In this document: in pieces, positions 7,402 through 16,628 of the stretch | Layout of the letters: the number at the start of each line of letters is the position of its first letter | Numbering within the stretch: position 1 is the first letter of the stretch | The notes under the pieces: model-generated | What the model was told of the DNA's origin: nothing | What the model saw: the letters and a program-made list of their open reading frames with translations, nothing else | Databases searched by the model: none | Position numbers and translations under genes: made by a program | Assembly (NCBI RefSeq): GCF_000631985.1 | Contig: NZ_JFYN01000034.1 | Coordinates: 62,001-126,000 of the forward strand | Reading direction: 5' to 3' | Source of the DNA: Pseudomonas sp. RIT288 | GTDB taxonomy: Bacteria > Pseudomonadota > Gammaproteobacteria > Pseudomonadales > Pseudomonadaceae | Length of the DNA stretch: 64,000 bases

Positions 7402-9072
7402 ATGACCGAGCCAGAAGACCCCAGCCGTGAGCGCCTCAAGCACCACTTTGCCCAGCGGGTAATTCATCAGGCACGTCAGATTCTTGAGATATGGCAGCGC
7501 CTGCAACGCAGTGAATGGTCCACCGCCGACCTCGCCGAACTGAGCGAGGCCAATCTGCGCCTGCTGCGTTTTGCCGAGCGCTTCGAGCAGCCCGAGCACA
7601 CGCAACTCGCGCGTCATATCGGCCAGTCGCTAGAAGCCGTGGATGCCAATCGTGGACGCCTGAGCAGTGGCTTGATCACCGACCTCAATCGTTTGATGCA
7701 GCGTCTGTCGCGCACCGGCTTGCGGCAAGGCGATCAACTCGACCAGACCTTCCTGCCGCCGCTGCGCAAACCGATCTACGTCATGTTGCAGGATCACGAC
7801 CGCGCCGAGCGGCTGGCCAAGCAGCTGGAGTTTTTCGGCCTGACCGCGCAGGCGCTGGACAGTGTCGCGGCGTTTCGCTCCTCGATGGTCGAGCGCTTGC
7901 CGGCCGCGATCGTCATGGACGTGGACTTCAGCGGCGCTGGCGTCGGCCTGCAACTGGCTGCCGAAGCCCAGGTCGGCCGGGAAGAACCGCTGCCGCTGCT
8001 GTTTTTCAGCCTGCACGAAACCGACACCCCGACCCGCCTCGCCGCCGTGCGCGCCGGCGGCCAGGAATTCCTCACCGGCACCCTCGAAGCGTCGAGCCTG
8101 CTGGAGAAGATCGAAGTCCTGACCTGCGTCGCCCAGTACGAACCTTATAAAGTGCTGATCATCGACGACTCCCGCGCCCAGGCTTTGCACACCGAACGCC
8201 TGCTCAACAGTGCCGGCATCGTCACCCGCACCCTGATCGAACCGATTCAGGCGATGGCCGAACTGGCGGACTTTCAGCCGGATCTGATCATCCTCGACAT
8301 GTACATGCCGGCCTGCACCGGCACCGAACTGGCCAAGGTCATCCGCCACAACGACCGCTACGTCAGCGTGCCGATCATTTATCTTTCGGCCGAAGACGAT
8401 CTGGATAAACAGCTCGACGCGATGAGCGAGGGCGGCGACGACTTCCTGACCAAGCCGATCAAGCCTCGGCATCTGATTACGACTGTGCGCAACCGCGCCG
8501 CCCGCGCGCGCAACCTCAAGGCGCGGATGGTTCGCGACAGTCTCACCGGCCTGTACAACCACACGCACATTCTGCAATTGCTCGAAGACTGCTCGTTCCG
8601 CGCCCGTCGCGAGAACAAGCCGCTGAGCTTTGCCATGCTCGACATCGACCACTTCAAACGGGTCAATGACAGTCACGGCCATCCGATGGGCGACCGAGTG
8701 ATCAAGAGCCTGGCGCTGTTCCTCAAGCAACGCCTGCGCAAGACCGACTTCATCGGCCGATACGGCGGCGAAGAATTCGCCATCGTCATGCCCGACACTG
8801 ATATAGACGCCGCGCACAAAGTGCTCGACGAGATCCGCCAGCGCTTCGCCGAAATCCACTACCCGGCGCAACCGCACGATTTGTGGTGCACCTTCAGCGC
8901 CGGCGTGGTGGAAATGCACGAAGACTCCGACAGCCTGATGATGGCCAGCCAGGCCGACGAAGCGCTGTACCGCGCCAAAGGTGCCGGACGCAATCGAGTG
9001 CAAACCGCGCGCGACTCAAAGCAAAGTGCCACCTTTTCATCGGAATCCACCGATTCGGTCATAACCCTGTAA
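7402..9072 (+). CDS. gcbA: Diguanylate cyclase with two receiver domains (GcbA type)
   Basis: The enzyme makes cyclic di-GMP from two GTP and so promotes the sessile state. The order along 556 residues is: a helical N-terminal part (1-120); a degenerate receiver (about 125-245) that keeps an aspartate in VMDVD but lacks the conserved lysine; a full receiver (about 250-375) with phospho-acceptor D299 in LIILDMYMP and the conserved lysine in FLTKPIKP; and a GGDEF domain with the active GGEEF at 455-459. An RXXD inhibitory site (RKTD, 446-449) sits exactly 5 residues upstream of GGEEF, so product feedback is expected. Position and architecture match PA4843/GcbA, described in P. fluorescens and P. 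aeruginosa as a biofilm regulator. The chemoreceptor gene follows 51 bases later. Confidence 0.85.
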   Translation: MTEPEDPSRERLKHHFAQRVIHQARQILEIWQRLQRSEWSTADLAELSEANLRLLRFAERFEQPEHTQLARHIGQSLEAVDANRGRLSSGLITDLNRLMQRLSRTGLRQGDQLDQTFLPPLRKPIYVMLQDHDRAERLAKQLEFFGLTAQALDSVAAFRSSMVERLPAAIVMDVDFSGAGVGLQLAAEAQVGREEPLPLLFFSLHETDTPTRLAAVRAGGQEFLTGTLEASSLLEKIEVLTCVAQYEPYKVLIIDDSRAQALHTERLLNSAGIVTRTLIEPIQAMAELADFQPDLIILDMYMPACTGTELAKVIRHNDRYVSVPIIYLSAEDDLDKQLDAMSEGGDDFLTKPIKPRHLITTVRNRAARARNLKARMVRDSLTGLYNHTHILQLLEDCSFRARRENKPLSFAMLDIDHFKRVNDSHGHPMGDRVIKSLALFLKQRLRKTDFIGRYGGEEFAIVMPDTDIDAAHKVLDEIRQRFAEIHYPAQPHDLWCTFSAGVVEMHEDSDSLMMASQADEALYRAKGAGRNRVQTARDSKQSATFSSESTDSVITL

Positions 9073-9123
9073 CAGAACAGCAATAAATTCAGGCGCTTAC
9101 CATTCCTGCCGTTGGTAGCCGTC

Positions 9124-11070
9124 ATGCGCCTGAAGTTGCTCACCAATCTCAACACTCTGCTGCTGGTCGCCGTTTGCGTGGCCCTCGGCGCGACGCTGTG
9201 GTGGTCGCAAAAAGCCCTGGAGCGTCCGTATCTGTTGATGGAGCGCTACCTCGGTCTGTCGCAGCAGTTTCAAAATGACGTGGCACGCAATGTCGAGGAC
9301 TACCTCGCCAGCGGCGACGCGCTGCGCCTGAGCAGCGCCAGCCAGGCCATCGACGGCTTACACAAGGAACTCGGCGAACTGCCGCCGGCACTGACCGAGA
9401 CCCTGCTCCCGAGTCTGTCGAGCCTCGAAGAATTCAGCAAAACCGACCTGCTCGCGGCCGGCAAACTGGCCGGTGATCCGCAGGCGTTGCTGTTGCAGGC
9501 CGAACGCGAACTGAGCGCCAGCCTCGATCAACTCAGCACCTACGCCAATGGCAACGCGTCGTACCTGACGCCGCTGCTCGTCGCCTCGCAGCACTTGGGC
9601 AAGCTGTCGCTGGCCCGCGACAAACTGGTCAGCAGCGGCCGCAGTGAACTGGCGGCCGACGTCGAGCGCGAAGTCGACAACATCCGCACCCAGGCTCAGG
9701 CCATCGACGCCCTGCCCCTGCTCGGCGTAGTCGCCCAGAATGAATCCGGCAGTGATGATTTCGCCGCGATGATGGGCATCGAAAGCACCGAAAAAGCCGC
9801 CGCCGAAGACGCCGGTGTCGGCCTCAAGCGCGAACTCAACAGCCTGCTCGGTCGCTACCCGGCGGAGCTCGCACGCACCCGTGAACAGATCCAGAAACGC
9901 ACCGACCTGAGCACCGCGACCCACCTGAAAATCGCAGCCGTGCAACACGCCATCGCCGGACTCGAGCCGGTGGTACGTGCCCAGCACGGGCAGATCCAGG
10001 GCGAAGTGCGCCTGATGCAAGGCGTGATGATCGGCCTGATTCTGCTGATCGCGCTGTTGATCGACACCTTGCAGCGGCGCTTGGCGCGCACCCTGACCAA
10101 CCTTGCTCCGGCGCTGTCGACCTGGGCTGAAGGCGATTTCAGTCGCGACATCCAACTGGGCAAGACCAACCGCGAACTGCATGACATTGAGGCTTCGCTG
10201 AACCGCCTGCGCGCGTATTTGGTGGATCTGGTCGGGACGATTCGCGGCAATGCCGAACAGGTCGCCGGCAGCAGCCGTACGCTGGCCGAACTGAGCAACG
10301 ATCTGCACACCGGTGCCGAACATCAGGCCGGCGACACCGCGCTGATCCGCGATTCACTGGGCGAACTGGAAGCCACCATTCAGCAGGTCGCTGGCGATGC
10401 ACGGCAGGCAGCCGATGCCAGTCGCCATGCGGGTCTTGCCGTCGAGCACGGACAAACCGTGATCGGCCAGAGCCTCACCGGCCTGCATGCGCTGGTCGGC
10501 GAGGTGCAAGGCAACGCGCAGATGATCGAGCACCTGGCCGAAGAGTCGGCGACCATTGGTGGCGTGCTGACGGTGATCCGTTCGATTGCCGACCAGACCA
10601 ATCTGCTGGCCCTGAACGCGGCGATCGAAGCGGCGCGGGCCGGGGAAATGGGCCGTGGTTTTGCGGTGGTGGCCGAGGAAGTGCGCTCACTGGCGCAACG
10701 CACGGCGGGCGCCACGGCGGAAATCCAGACACTGATCGCCGGCCTGCAAACTGCGGCCCGACAATCGGTCGAAGGCATGCGCGCGCAAGTCGAACACGCC
10801 GAAGCCACGGCCAATCAGGCACAAGCGGCGGACGGCGCGCTGGATAAAATCGTCGGCGCGATCCAGACCATTTCCGACACGGCGATCCGCATCGCCGATA
10901 TCACCGCCCAGCAGAGCGGCGCGGTCAGCGAGATCCGTGACCACAGCGAACGGATTCATCAATTGGGCGGGGATAACCTGTTGCGCATCGGCGAAGGCCG
11001 CGAACAGGGCGAGAACCTGCTGGTATTGGGCGGGCAACTGCATACCGCCGTACAGGCCTTCCGCGTCTGA
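9124..11070 (+). CDS. Methyl-accepting chemotaxis protein, CtpL-like
   Basis: This is a transmembrane chemoreceptor of 648 residues from the ATG at 9124. TM1 is at about 8-26 (LLLVAVCVALGATLWW). A large helical periplasmic sensor follows (about 30-295), then TM2 at about 300-320 (GVMIGLILLIALLIDTL), a HAMP-like segment and the signalling coil. The signalling tip has IADQTNLLALNAAIEAARAG and RGFAVVAEEVRSLAQRT. The helical sensor and the place next to gcbA match CtpL (PA4844), a P. aeruginosa receptor linked to inorganic phosphate and chloroaniline responses; the ligand here is not proven. Its last 15 codons form the first unit of a tandem array with a REP element (see 11025-11477). Confidence 0.88.
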   Translation: MRLKLLTNLNTLLLVAVCVALGATLWWSQKALERPYLLMERYLGLSQQFQNDVARNVEDYLASGDALRLSSASQAIDGLHKELGELPPALTETLLPSLSSLEEFSKTDLLAAGKLAGDPQALLLQAERELSASLDQLSTYANGNASYLTPLLVASQHLGKLSLARDKLVSSGRSELAADVEREVDNIRTQAQAIDALPLLGVVAQNESGSDDFAAMMGIESTEKAAAEDAGVGLKRELNSLLGRYPAELARTREQIQKRTDLSTATHLKIAAVQHAIAGLEPVVRAQHGQIQGEVRLMQGVMIGLILLIALLIDTLQRRLARTLTNLAPALSTWAEGDFSRDIQLGKTNRELHDIEASLNRLRAYLVDLVGTIRGNAEQVAGSSRTLAELSNDLHTGAEHQAGDTALIRDSLGELEATIQQVAGDARQAADASRHAGLAVEHGQTVIGQSLTGLHALVGEVQGNAQMIEHLAEESATIGGVLTVIRSIADQTNLLALNAAIEAARAGEMGRGFAVVAEEVRSLAQRTAGATAEIQTLIAGLQTAARQSVEGMRAQVEHAEATANQAQAADGALDKIVGAIQTISDTAIRIADITAQQSGAVSEIRDHSERIHQLGGDNLLRIGEGREQGENLLVLGGQLHTAVQAFRV

Positions 11071-11477
11071 TCGCGCTCCCTGTAGGAGCTGTCGAGTGAA
11101 ACGAGGCTGCAATCTTTTGATCCTGCTTTCAAAAACCAAGATCAAAAGATCGCAGCCTTCGGCAGCTCCTACACGATTGGGCGGGCAACTGCATACCGCC
11201 GTACAGGCCTTCCGCGTCTGATCACGCTCCCTGTAGGAGCTGTCGAGTGAAACGAGGCTGCGATCTTTTGATCTTGCTTTCAAAAACCAAGATCAAAAGA
11301 TCGCAGCCTTCGGCAGCTCCTACACGATTGGGCGGGCAACTGCATACCGCCGTACAGGCCTTCCGCGTCTGATCACGCTCACTGTAGGAGCTGTCGAGTG
11401 AAACGAGGCTGCGATCTTTTGATCTTGCTTTTAAAAACCAAGATCAAAAGATCGCAGCCTTCGGCAGCTCCTACAGA
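11025..11477 (+). repeat. Tandem triplication: MCP gene tail plus REP doublet, 151-bp unit
   Basis: Three consecutive units start at 11025, 11176 and 11327, so the period is exactly 151 bases. Each unit begins with ATTGGGCGGGCAACTG, the last 15 codons and stop of the chemoreceptor gene, and then carries a REP doublet (CTGTAGGAGCTGTCGAG ... CGGCAGCTCCTACA). Only a few positions differ (for instance GATCGCGC in unit 1 and GATCACGC in units 2 and 3, and CTCCCTG against CTCACTG in unit 3). Since every unit repeats the same gene end, gain or loss of copies leaves the protein unchanged. Confidence 0.95.
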
Positions 11478-11558
11478 GCGACATGAATGACCGGATCAAA
11501 TCTCTCAGTCACAAATTTCGCGTAAACATCGGTCATCGTGCTGGCTATTGCAGAGAAC

Positions 11559-11588
11559 TGGACAGTCACAAAGCCTTTGCGGCATAGT
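11559..11588 (+). promoter_or_regulatory. Candidate sigma-70 promoter for aroQ-accBC
   Basis: TGGACA at 11559-11564 and CATAGT at 11583-11588 are separated by 18 bases. They lie about 45 bases upstream of the aroQ start, in the only non-repetitive part of the 556-base gap after the chemoreceptor gene. Confidence 0.4.
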
Positions 11589-11632
11589 CGCCGGGTTCTG
11601 ACGACTGCTCATTCATAACAAGGAACATGCAG

Positions 11633-12085
11633 ATGGCAACGCTACTGGTGCTGCACGGCCCCAACCTGAACCTGCTCGGCACCCGCGAACCCGGCACTTA
11701 CGGTTCAACGACCCTGGCGCAGATCAATCAGGATCTGGAGCGTCGCGCCCGTGAAGCCGGCCATCATCTGCTGCACCTGCAAAGCAACGCCGAGTACGAA
11801 TTGATCGACCGCATCCACGCCGCTCGCGGTGAAGGCGTCGATTTCATTCTGATCAATCCAGCAGCTTTTACGCACACAAGCGTCGCATTACGTGACGCGC
11901 TGCTGGGAGTGAGCATCCCATTCATCGAAGTGCATTTGTCCAACGTGCACAAGCGCGAACCTTTCCGCCATCACTCTTACTTCTCCGATGTAGCGGTGGG
12001 AGTGATCTGCGGCCTTGGCGCCAGCGGTTACCGACTGGCCCTGGAGGCCGCACTAGAGCAGCTTGAAACACAGGCAACAGCTTGA
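11633..12085 (+). CDS. aroQ: Type II 3-dehydroquinate dehydratase
   Basis: AroQ dehydrates 3-dehydroquinate to 3-dehydroshikimate in the shikimate pathway and forms a cytoplasmic dodecamer. The protein shows the family start LLVLHGPNLNLLGTREPGTYG with the catalytic arginine and tyrosine, then LQSNAEYELIDRIH, INPAAFTHTSVALRDAL and EVHLSNVHKREPFRHHSYFS with the catalytic histidine. Of two in-frame ATGs I use the second (11633), because AAGGA lies 8 bases in front of it; this gives 150 residues starting MATLLVLHG. It is followed after 48 bases by accB, the same order as PA4846-PA4848. Confidence 0.96.
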   Translation: MATLLVLHGPNLNLLGTREPGTYGSTTLAQINQDLERRAREAGHHLLHLQSNAEYELIDRIHAARGEGVDFILINPAAFTHTSVALRDALLGVSIPFIEVHLSNVHKREPFRHHSYFSDVAVGVICGLGASGYRLALEAALEQLETQATA

Positions 12086-12133
12086 ACCACAAGCGTTAAA
12101 CGCCCCTGACCGACCCTTGGGAGTTGATGATTC

Positions 12134-12598
12134 ATGGATATCCGTAAAGTTAAGAAACTGATCGAATTGCTGGAAGAGTCCGGCATCGACGAGCTCGAGA
12201 TCAAGGAAGGCGAAGAGTCCGTACGTATCAGCCGTCACAGCAAGACCCCGGCTCAGCAGTACTATGCTCCGGCGCCGATGCAGGCTCCGGCCGCTGCCCC
12301 TGCCGCCGCTGCCGCTCCAGTGGCTGCTGCCGCTCCGGCTGCCGCTGCTGCTCCTGCGCTGAACGGCACCGTGGCCCGCTCGCCAATGGTAGGCACCTTC
12401 TACCGTAAATCTTCGCCAACCTCGCCTGCCTTCGTTGAAGTCGGCCAGACCGTGAAGAAAGGCGACACCCTGTGCATCGTCGAAGCCATGAAGATGATGA
12501 ACCACATCGAAGCTGAAACCAGCGGTGTGATCGAATCCATCCTCGTCGAAGACGGCCAGCCGGTTGAGTACGACCAACCGCTGTTCACCATCGTTTGA
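12134..12598 (+). CDS. accB: Biotin carboxyl carrier protein of acetyl-CoA carboxylase
   Basis: BCCP carries CO2 on biotin between the carboxylase (AccC) and the transferase (AccA/AccD) in the first committed step of fatty acid synthesis. The 154-residue protein begins MDIRKVKKLIELLEESGIDELEI, has a long alanine/proline-rich flexible linker at about residues 43-76 and ends in the biotinyl domain. That domain has the EAMKMM site, with biotin expected on K120. The next gene is accC, 17 bases downstream. Confidence 0.97.
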   Translation: MDIRKVKKLIELLEESGIDELEIKEGEESVRISRHSKTPAQQYYAPAPMQAPAAAPAAAAAPVAAAAPAAAAAPALNGTVARSPMVGTFYRKSSPTSPAFVEVGQTVKKGDTLCIVEAMKMMNHIEAETSGVIESILVEDGQPVEYDQPLFTIV

Positions 12599-12615
12599 AC
12601 TGCGGAGAGCCTTTG

Positions 12616-13974
12616 ATGACTGCGAAGTTGGAAAAAGTTCTGATCGCTAACCGCGGTGAGATCGCCCTGCGGATTCTGCGTGCCTGCAAAGAGATGGGCA
12701 TCAAGACCGTCGCCGTTTACTCCAAGGCCGACAAAGAGCTGATGCACCTGGGTCTGGCAGACGAATCCGTCTGCATCGGCCCGGCTTCTGCCGCTCAGTC
12801 CTACCTGCACATCCCGGCCATCATCGCTGCCGCTGAAGTGACTGGCGCTACCGCCATTCACCCAGGCTACGGTTTCCTCGCGGAAAACGCTGATTTCGCC
12901 GAGCAGGTCGAGAACTCCGGCTTCGCCTTCATCGGCCCGAAAGCCGAGACCATTCGCCTGATGGGCGACAAGGTATCGGCCAAGCACGCGATGATCGAAG
13001 CGGGTGTGCCAACCGTTCCAGGTTCTGACGGCCCACTGCCGGAAGACGAAGAAACGGCGCTGCGCATCGGTCGTGAAGTCGGCTACCCGGTGATCATCAA
13101 GGCCGCCGGCGGCGGCGGTGGTCGCGGCATGCGCGTGGTGCACAAGGAAGAAGACCTGATCGCCTCGGCGAAACTGACCCGCTCCGAAGCTGGCGCGGCG
13201 TTCGGCAACCCGATGGTCTACCTGGAAAAATTCCTGACCAACCCGCGTCACGTCGAAGTGCAGGTGCTGTCCGACGGCCAGGGTCACGCGATCCATTTGG
13301 GCGACCGCGATTGCTCGCTGCAACGTCGTCACCAGAAGGTGCTTGAAGAAGCACCGGCACCGGGCATCGACGAGCAGGCGCGCCAGGAAGTTCTGGCTCG
13401 CTGCGTCAAGGCGTGCATCGACATCGGCTACCGTGGTGCCGGCACGTTCGAGTTCCTGTACGAGAACGGTCGTTTCTACTTCATCGAAATGAACACCCGT
13501 GTTCAGGTGGAGCACCCGGTTTCGGAAATGGTCACCGGTATCGACATCGTCAAGGAGATGCTCAGCATCGCCGCTGGCAACAAGCTGTCGTTCACTCAGG
13601 ATGACGTGGTTATCCGCGGTCACTCGCTGGAGTGCCGGATCAACGCTGAAGACCCGAAAACCTTCATGCCGAGCCCGGGCACGGTCAAGCATTTCCACGC
13701 CCCGGGCGGCAACGGCGTTCGCGTCGATTCGCACCTGTACAGCGGTTATGCGGTTCCGCCGAACTACGACTCGCTGATCGGCAAGCTGATCACTTACGGC
13801 GCCACCCGCGACGAAGCCATGGCCCGCATGCGCAATGCCCTGGACGAGATCGTGGTTGACGGGATCAAGACCAACATCCCGCTGCACCGTGATCTGACCC
13901 GCGACGAAGGCTTCTGCAAAGGGGGCGTGAACATTCACTACCTCGAGCACAAGCTGGCTGGCGAGAAGCACTAA
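12616..13974 (+). CDS. accC: Biotin carboxylase subunit of acetyl-CoA carboxylase
   Basis: AccC uses ATP and bicarbonate to carboxylate the biotin on AccB. The 452-residue ATP-grasp enzyme shows KVLIANRGEIALRI at the start, the glycine-rich loop AAGGGGGRGMRVV, the HVEVQVLSD strand, and the active-site stretch IEMNTRVQVEHPVSE. I start it at the ATG at 12616, which follows GGAGAGCC; the open frame extends slightly upstream into the accB stop region without support. Transcription should end at the hairpin at 13997. Confidence 0.97.
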   Translation: MTAKLEKVLIANRGEIALRILRACKEMGIKTVAVYSKADKELMHLGLADESVCIGPASAAQSYLHIPAIIAAAEVTGATAIHPGYGFLAENADFAEQVENSGFAFIGPKAETIRLMGDKVSAKHAMIEAGVPTVPGSDGPLPEDEETALRIGREVGYPVIIKAAGGGGGRGMRVVHKEEDLIASAKLTRSEAGAAFGNPMVYLEKFLTNPRHVEVQVLSDGQGHAIHLGDRDCSLQRRHQKVLEEAPAPGIDEQARQEVLARCVKACIDIGYRGAGTFEFLYENGRFYFIEMNTRVQVEHPVSEMVTGIDIVKEMLSIAAGNKLSFTQDDVVIRGHSLECRINAEDPKTFMPSPGTVKHFHAPGGNGVRVDSHLYSGYAVPPNYDSLIGKLITYGATRDEAMARMRNALDEIVVDGIKTNIPLHRDLTRDEGFCKGGVNIHYLEHKLAGEKH

Positions 13975-13990
13975 GCTTCAGCCCGCACCA

Positions 13991-14022
13991 GACAAGGCCG
14001 CCTTCGGGCGGCTTTGTTGTTT
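13991..14022 (+). terminator. Rho-independent terminator after accC
   Basis: GCCGCC (13997-14002), TTCG loop, GGCGGC (14007-14012), then TTTGTTGTTT. It lies about 20 bases after the accC stop. Confidence 0.88.
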
Positions 14023-14040
14023 CTGCAGATTACATAAACC

Positions 14041-14137
14041 CCCTGTAGGAGTGAGCCTGCTCGCGATGAGGCCAGCACATCCAGCATATGTGTCGACAGC
14101 ACCATCGCCATCGCGAGCAGGCTCACTCCTACAAGGG
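14041..14137. repeat. REP-type inverted repeat, GTGAGCCTGCTCGCGATG family
   Basis: CCCTGTAGGAGTGAGCCTGC with TCGCGATG on the left is mirrored by CATCGCGAGCAGGCTCACTC then CTACAAGGG on the right, around a spacer of about 40 bases. This is a different REP subfamily from the GATCGCAGCC elements. It lies between the accC terminator and prmA. Confidence 0.92.
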
Positions 14138-14241
14138 AATGGCGTTTCAAGTCTCTCCCACAAACCGCCTGCGCTCGCGTAAACTTGCGCGCTTCTCGCT
14201 GGCCGCTAGGCTGCAATCATATTTTTTCAAAGGTGCCCGCC

Positions 14242-15120
14242 ATGCCTTGGCTGCAAGTACGTCTCGCCATCAGCCCGGAACAAGCCGAAACCTACGAAGA
14301 CGCTTTCCTTGAAGTCGGCGCCGTTTCGGTGACCTTCATGGACGCCGAAGATCAGCCGATCTTCGAGCCGGAACTCAACACCACCCCACTGTGGGCGCAC
14401 ACGCACCTGCTGGCCCTGTTCGAGGGCGGCACCGAGCCTGCGCCGGTGCTGGCGCATCTGGAACTGCTGACCGGCAGTCCGCTGCCCGAGCATCACAGCG
14501 AAGTCATCGAAGACCAGGACTGGGAACGCAGCTGGATGGACGGTTTCCAGCCAATGCGTTTCGGTCAGCGCCTGTGGATCGTGCCGAGCTGGCACGCCGC
14601 CCCCGAGCCCGATGCAGTCAATTTGCTGCTGGATCCGGGCCTGGCGTTCGGCACCGGCACCCACCCGACCACCGCCCTGTGCCTGGAATGGCTCGACGGT
14701 CAGGACCTGAAAGACTGCAACGTGCTGGACTTTGGCTGCGGCTCGGGGATTCTGGCAATCGCCGCCCTGCTGCTCGGCGCGAAAGAAGCGGTCGGCACCG
14801 ACATCGACGTGCAGGCGCTGGAAGCCTCGCGCGACAACGCCGGGCGCAACAACATCGCCGACGAGCTGTTCCCGCTGTACCTGCCGGAAGATCTGCCGCA
14901 GGTCAAAGCCGACGTACTGGTCGCCAACATTCTGGCCGGCCCGCTGGTTTCCCTGGCGCCGCAGCTGTCCGGCCTGGTGAAAACCGGCGGTCGTCTGGCG
15001 CTGTCAGGCATCCTCGCCGAACAAGGTGAAGAAGTCGCCGCCGCCTATGCGCAGGACTTCGATCTCGACCCGATCGCCAATCGCGATGGCTGGGTGCGTA
15101 TCACTGGCCGTCGGCGCTAG
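14242..15120 (+). CDS. prmA: Ribosomal protein L11 methyltransferase
   Basis: PrmA trimethylates ribosomal protein L11 using S-adenosylmethionine. The 292-residue protein has the N-terminal L11-binding part starting MPWLQVRLAISPEQAE, the LDPGLAFGTGTHPTT motif and the SAM-binding VLDFGCGSGILAIAALLLGA, then the catalytic-loop VANILAGPLV. The start at 14242 follows AAAGGTG. A longer open frame begins at 14185, but its extra residues are not typical of PrmA. The next gene begins 30 bases after the stop. Confidence 0.96.
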   Translation: MPWLQVRLAISPEQAETYEDAFLEVGAVSVTFMDAEDQPIFEPELNTTPLWAHTHLLALFEGGTEPAPVLAHLELLTGSPLPEHHSEVIEDQDWERSWMDGFQPMRFGQRLWIVPSWHAAPEPDAVNLLLDPGLAFGTGTHPTTALCLEWLDGQDLKDCNVLDFGCGSGILAIAALLLGAKEAVGTDIDVQALEASRDNAGRNNIADELFPLYLPEDLPQVKADVLVANILAGPLVSLAPQLSGLVKTGGRLALSGILAEQGEEVAAAYAQDFDLDPIANRDGWVRITGRRR

Positions 15121-15150
15121 AATGACCGCCTGCATAAACCGGATCGCCGC

Positions 15151-16443
15151 ATGACCGACAGCTTCGTCACCCAGTGCCCGCATTGCCAAACCAGCTTCCG
15201 CGTCAGCCATGCTCAATTGAGCGTGGCCCGTGGGGTGGTTCGCTGTGGCTCCTGCCTGCAAGTGTTCAATGCCGCCAAACAGCTGCTGGAACAACACGCC
15301 GGCAAGGAAGCGGTCACTCCGGTGGCGCCGGCCATTGTCCCGCCAGCACCGTCTCAGCCGGTGGTCAGCGAGCCGCCGCCAGTGATCGAAGCGCCCGTCA
15401 ACGACGAACCGCCCGCGCCGCGCGCCATCAGCCAAAAGCAATGGAGCGCCAGCGAGCTGGACCTGGACAGCCTCGACCTGGACGAAGAACTGGCCCGGCT
15501 CGAACAACGGGAAATCCAGCCGACCACCGAATTCGGTCGTCAGCGCGAGGAGTCCCTGAGCGCCCGCCGCGACAGCCCTGAAGCCGATGAAACGGTGTGG
15601 CGCGACAGCCTGTTCAGCGCACATGACGATGAACGCCTGCCCGAGCCCGAAGATCAAGTCGAACCCCAGATCGTCGAAGCCGAACCGCTGAAAACCGCGC
15701 GCACCGAGCCTTCGTTGTCGCTGGAGCCGGTGGATCTGGATGACGAGCCGCCGATCCCGCAACTGCGCCTGCACGACCCGATCGATCCGAATGCCCGCCG
15801 CGAACGCCTGTCGGCCAACGTCGAGCCGGACGATGACGAGTTGCCATCGGTTGAACCGCTGCGCAAAAAACGTGAACGTGCCGAACCCGGCGTGCGCGCC
15901 GAAGTGCTGCAGGACCTGACTGACGACCCGCTGCAACTGGACTGGCAGAAACGCCGCTCGCCCTGGGGCCGACGTCTGCTCTGGGGCTTGCTGGTGCTGT
16001 TGGCCGCCGCCGGTCTGGCAGGTCAGTACATTGCCTATCATTTCGATGAGCTGGCGCGGCAGGATCAGTACCGTCCGTGGTTCCAGCAGTTCTGTCCGCA
16101 GATCGGCTGCACGGTGCCGTCCAAGGTTGACATCGGCAAGATCAAAAGCAGCAATCTGGTGGTGCGCAGCCATCCGGAGTTCAGCGGGGCGCTGGTGGTG
16201 GATGCGATCATCTACAACCGCGCGACGTTCTCCCAGCCATTTCCGCTACTGGAACTGCGCTTCGCCGACCTCAACGGTCATCTGATCGCCAGTCGTCGCT
16301 TCAAACCCGGCGAATACCTCAACGGCGACCTTGAAGGCATGGCGGAAATGCCACCACAGACGCCCATCCACATCGCGCTGGACATCCTCGATCCAGGCCC
16401 CAAAGCGGTGAATTACAGCCTGAGTTTCCACTCGCCCGAGTGA
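15151..16443 (+). CDS. Zinc-ribbon DUF3426 membrane protein
   Basis: The N-terminus carries an MJ0042-type zinc ribbon with paired cysteines (TQCPHCQTSFRV ... GVVRCGSCLQVFNA, residues 7-40). A long acidic, proline-rich cytoplasmic region follows, then a single membrane span at about 275-295 (LLWGLLVLLAAAGLAGQYIAY) and a C-terminal DUF3426 domain (about 310-425) expected in the periplasm. The length of 430 residues is usual. The function is unknown. It lies between prmA and dusB, as in other pseudomonads. Confidence 0.88.
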   Translation: MTDSFVTQCPHCQTSFRVSHAQLSVARGVVRCGSCLQVFNAAKQLLEQHAGKEAVTPVAPAIVPPAPSQPVVSEPPPVIEAPVNDEPPAPRAISQKQWSASELDLDSLDLDEELARLEQREIQPTTEFGRQREESLSARRDSPEADETVWRDSLFSAHDDERLPEPEDQVEPQIVEAEPLKTARTEPSLSLEPVDLDDEPPIPQLRLHDPIDPNARRERLSANVEPDDDELPSVEPLRKKRERAEPGVRAEVLQDLTDDPLQLDWQKRRSPWGRRLLWGLLVLLAAAGLAGQYIAYHFDELARQDQYRPWFQQFCPQIGCTVPSKVDIGKIKSSNLVVRSHPEFSGALVVDAIIYNRATFSQPFPLLELRFADLNGHLIASRRFKPGEYLNGDLEGMAEMPPQTPIHIALDILDPGPKAVNYSLSFHSPE

Positions 16444-16548
16444 ATCGCTTCATCGCTTCAGGTTTGACGGCAGTTTTCTGACTTCCCCCACGGCCACCAA
16501 ACCGCTGGTAATAACAGAATAACTGTTCAGATTTTGTTCAATTCAGCC

Positions 16549-16577
16549 TTTATCCAGTCATCGAGAGCGGGTATCAT
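16549..16577 (+). promoter_or_regulatory. Possible promoter upstream of dusB-fis
   Basis: TATCAT at 16572-16577 is a fair -10, with TTTATC 17 bases upstream as a poor -35. It lies in the 185-base spacer before dusB. The weak -35 would fit an activator-dependent promoter, but this is not demonstrated. Confidence 0.3.
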
Positions 16578-16628
16578 GCCAACCCTTTTTCGAACTCTCA
16601 TGATCCGGCCCCACTTCAGGGAAGTCCT

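Noticed and set aside
11025..11477. Regularly spaced repeats resembling a CRISPR array
   Set aside because: The repeated unit is 151 bases with no unique spacers, contains a gene end and a REP doublet, and no cas genes are near.
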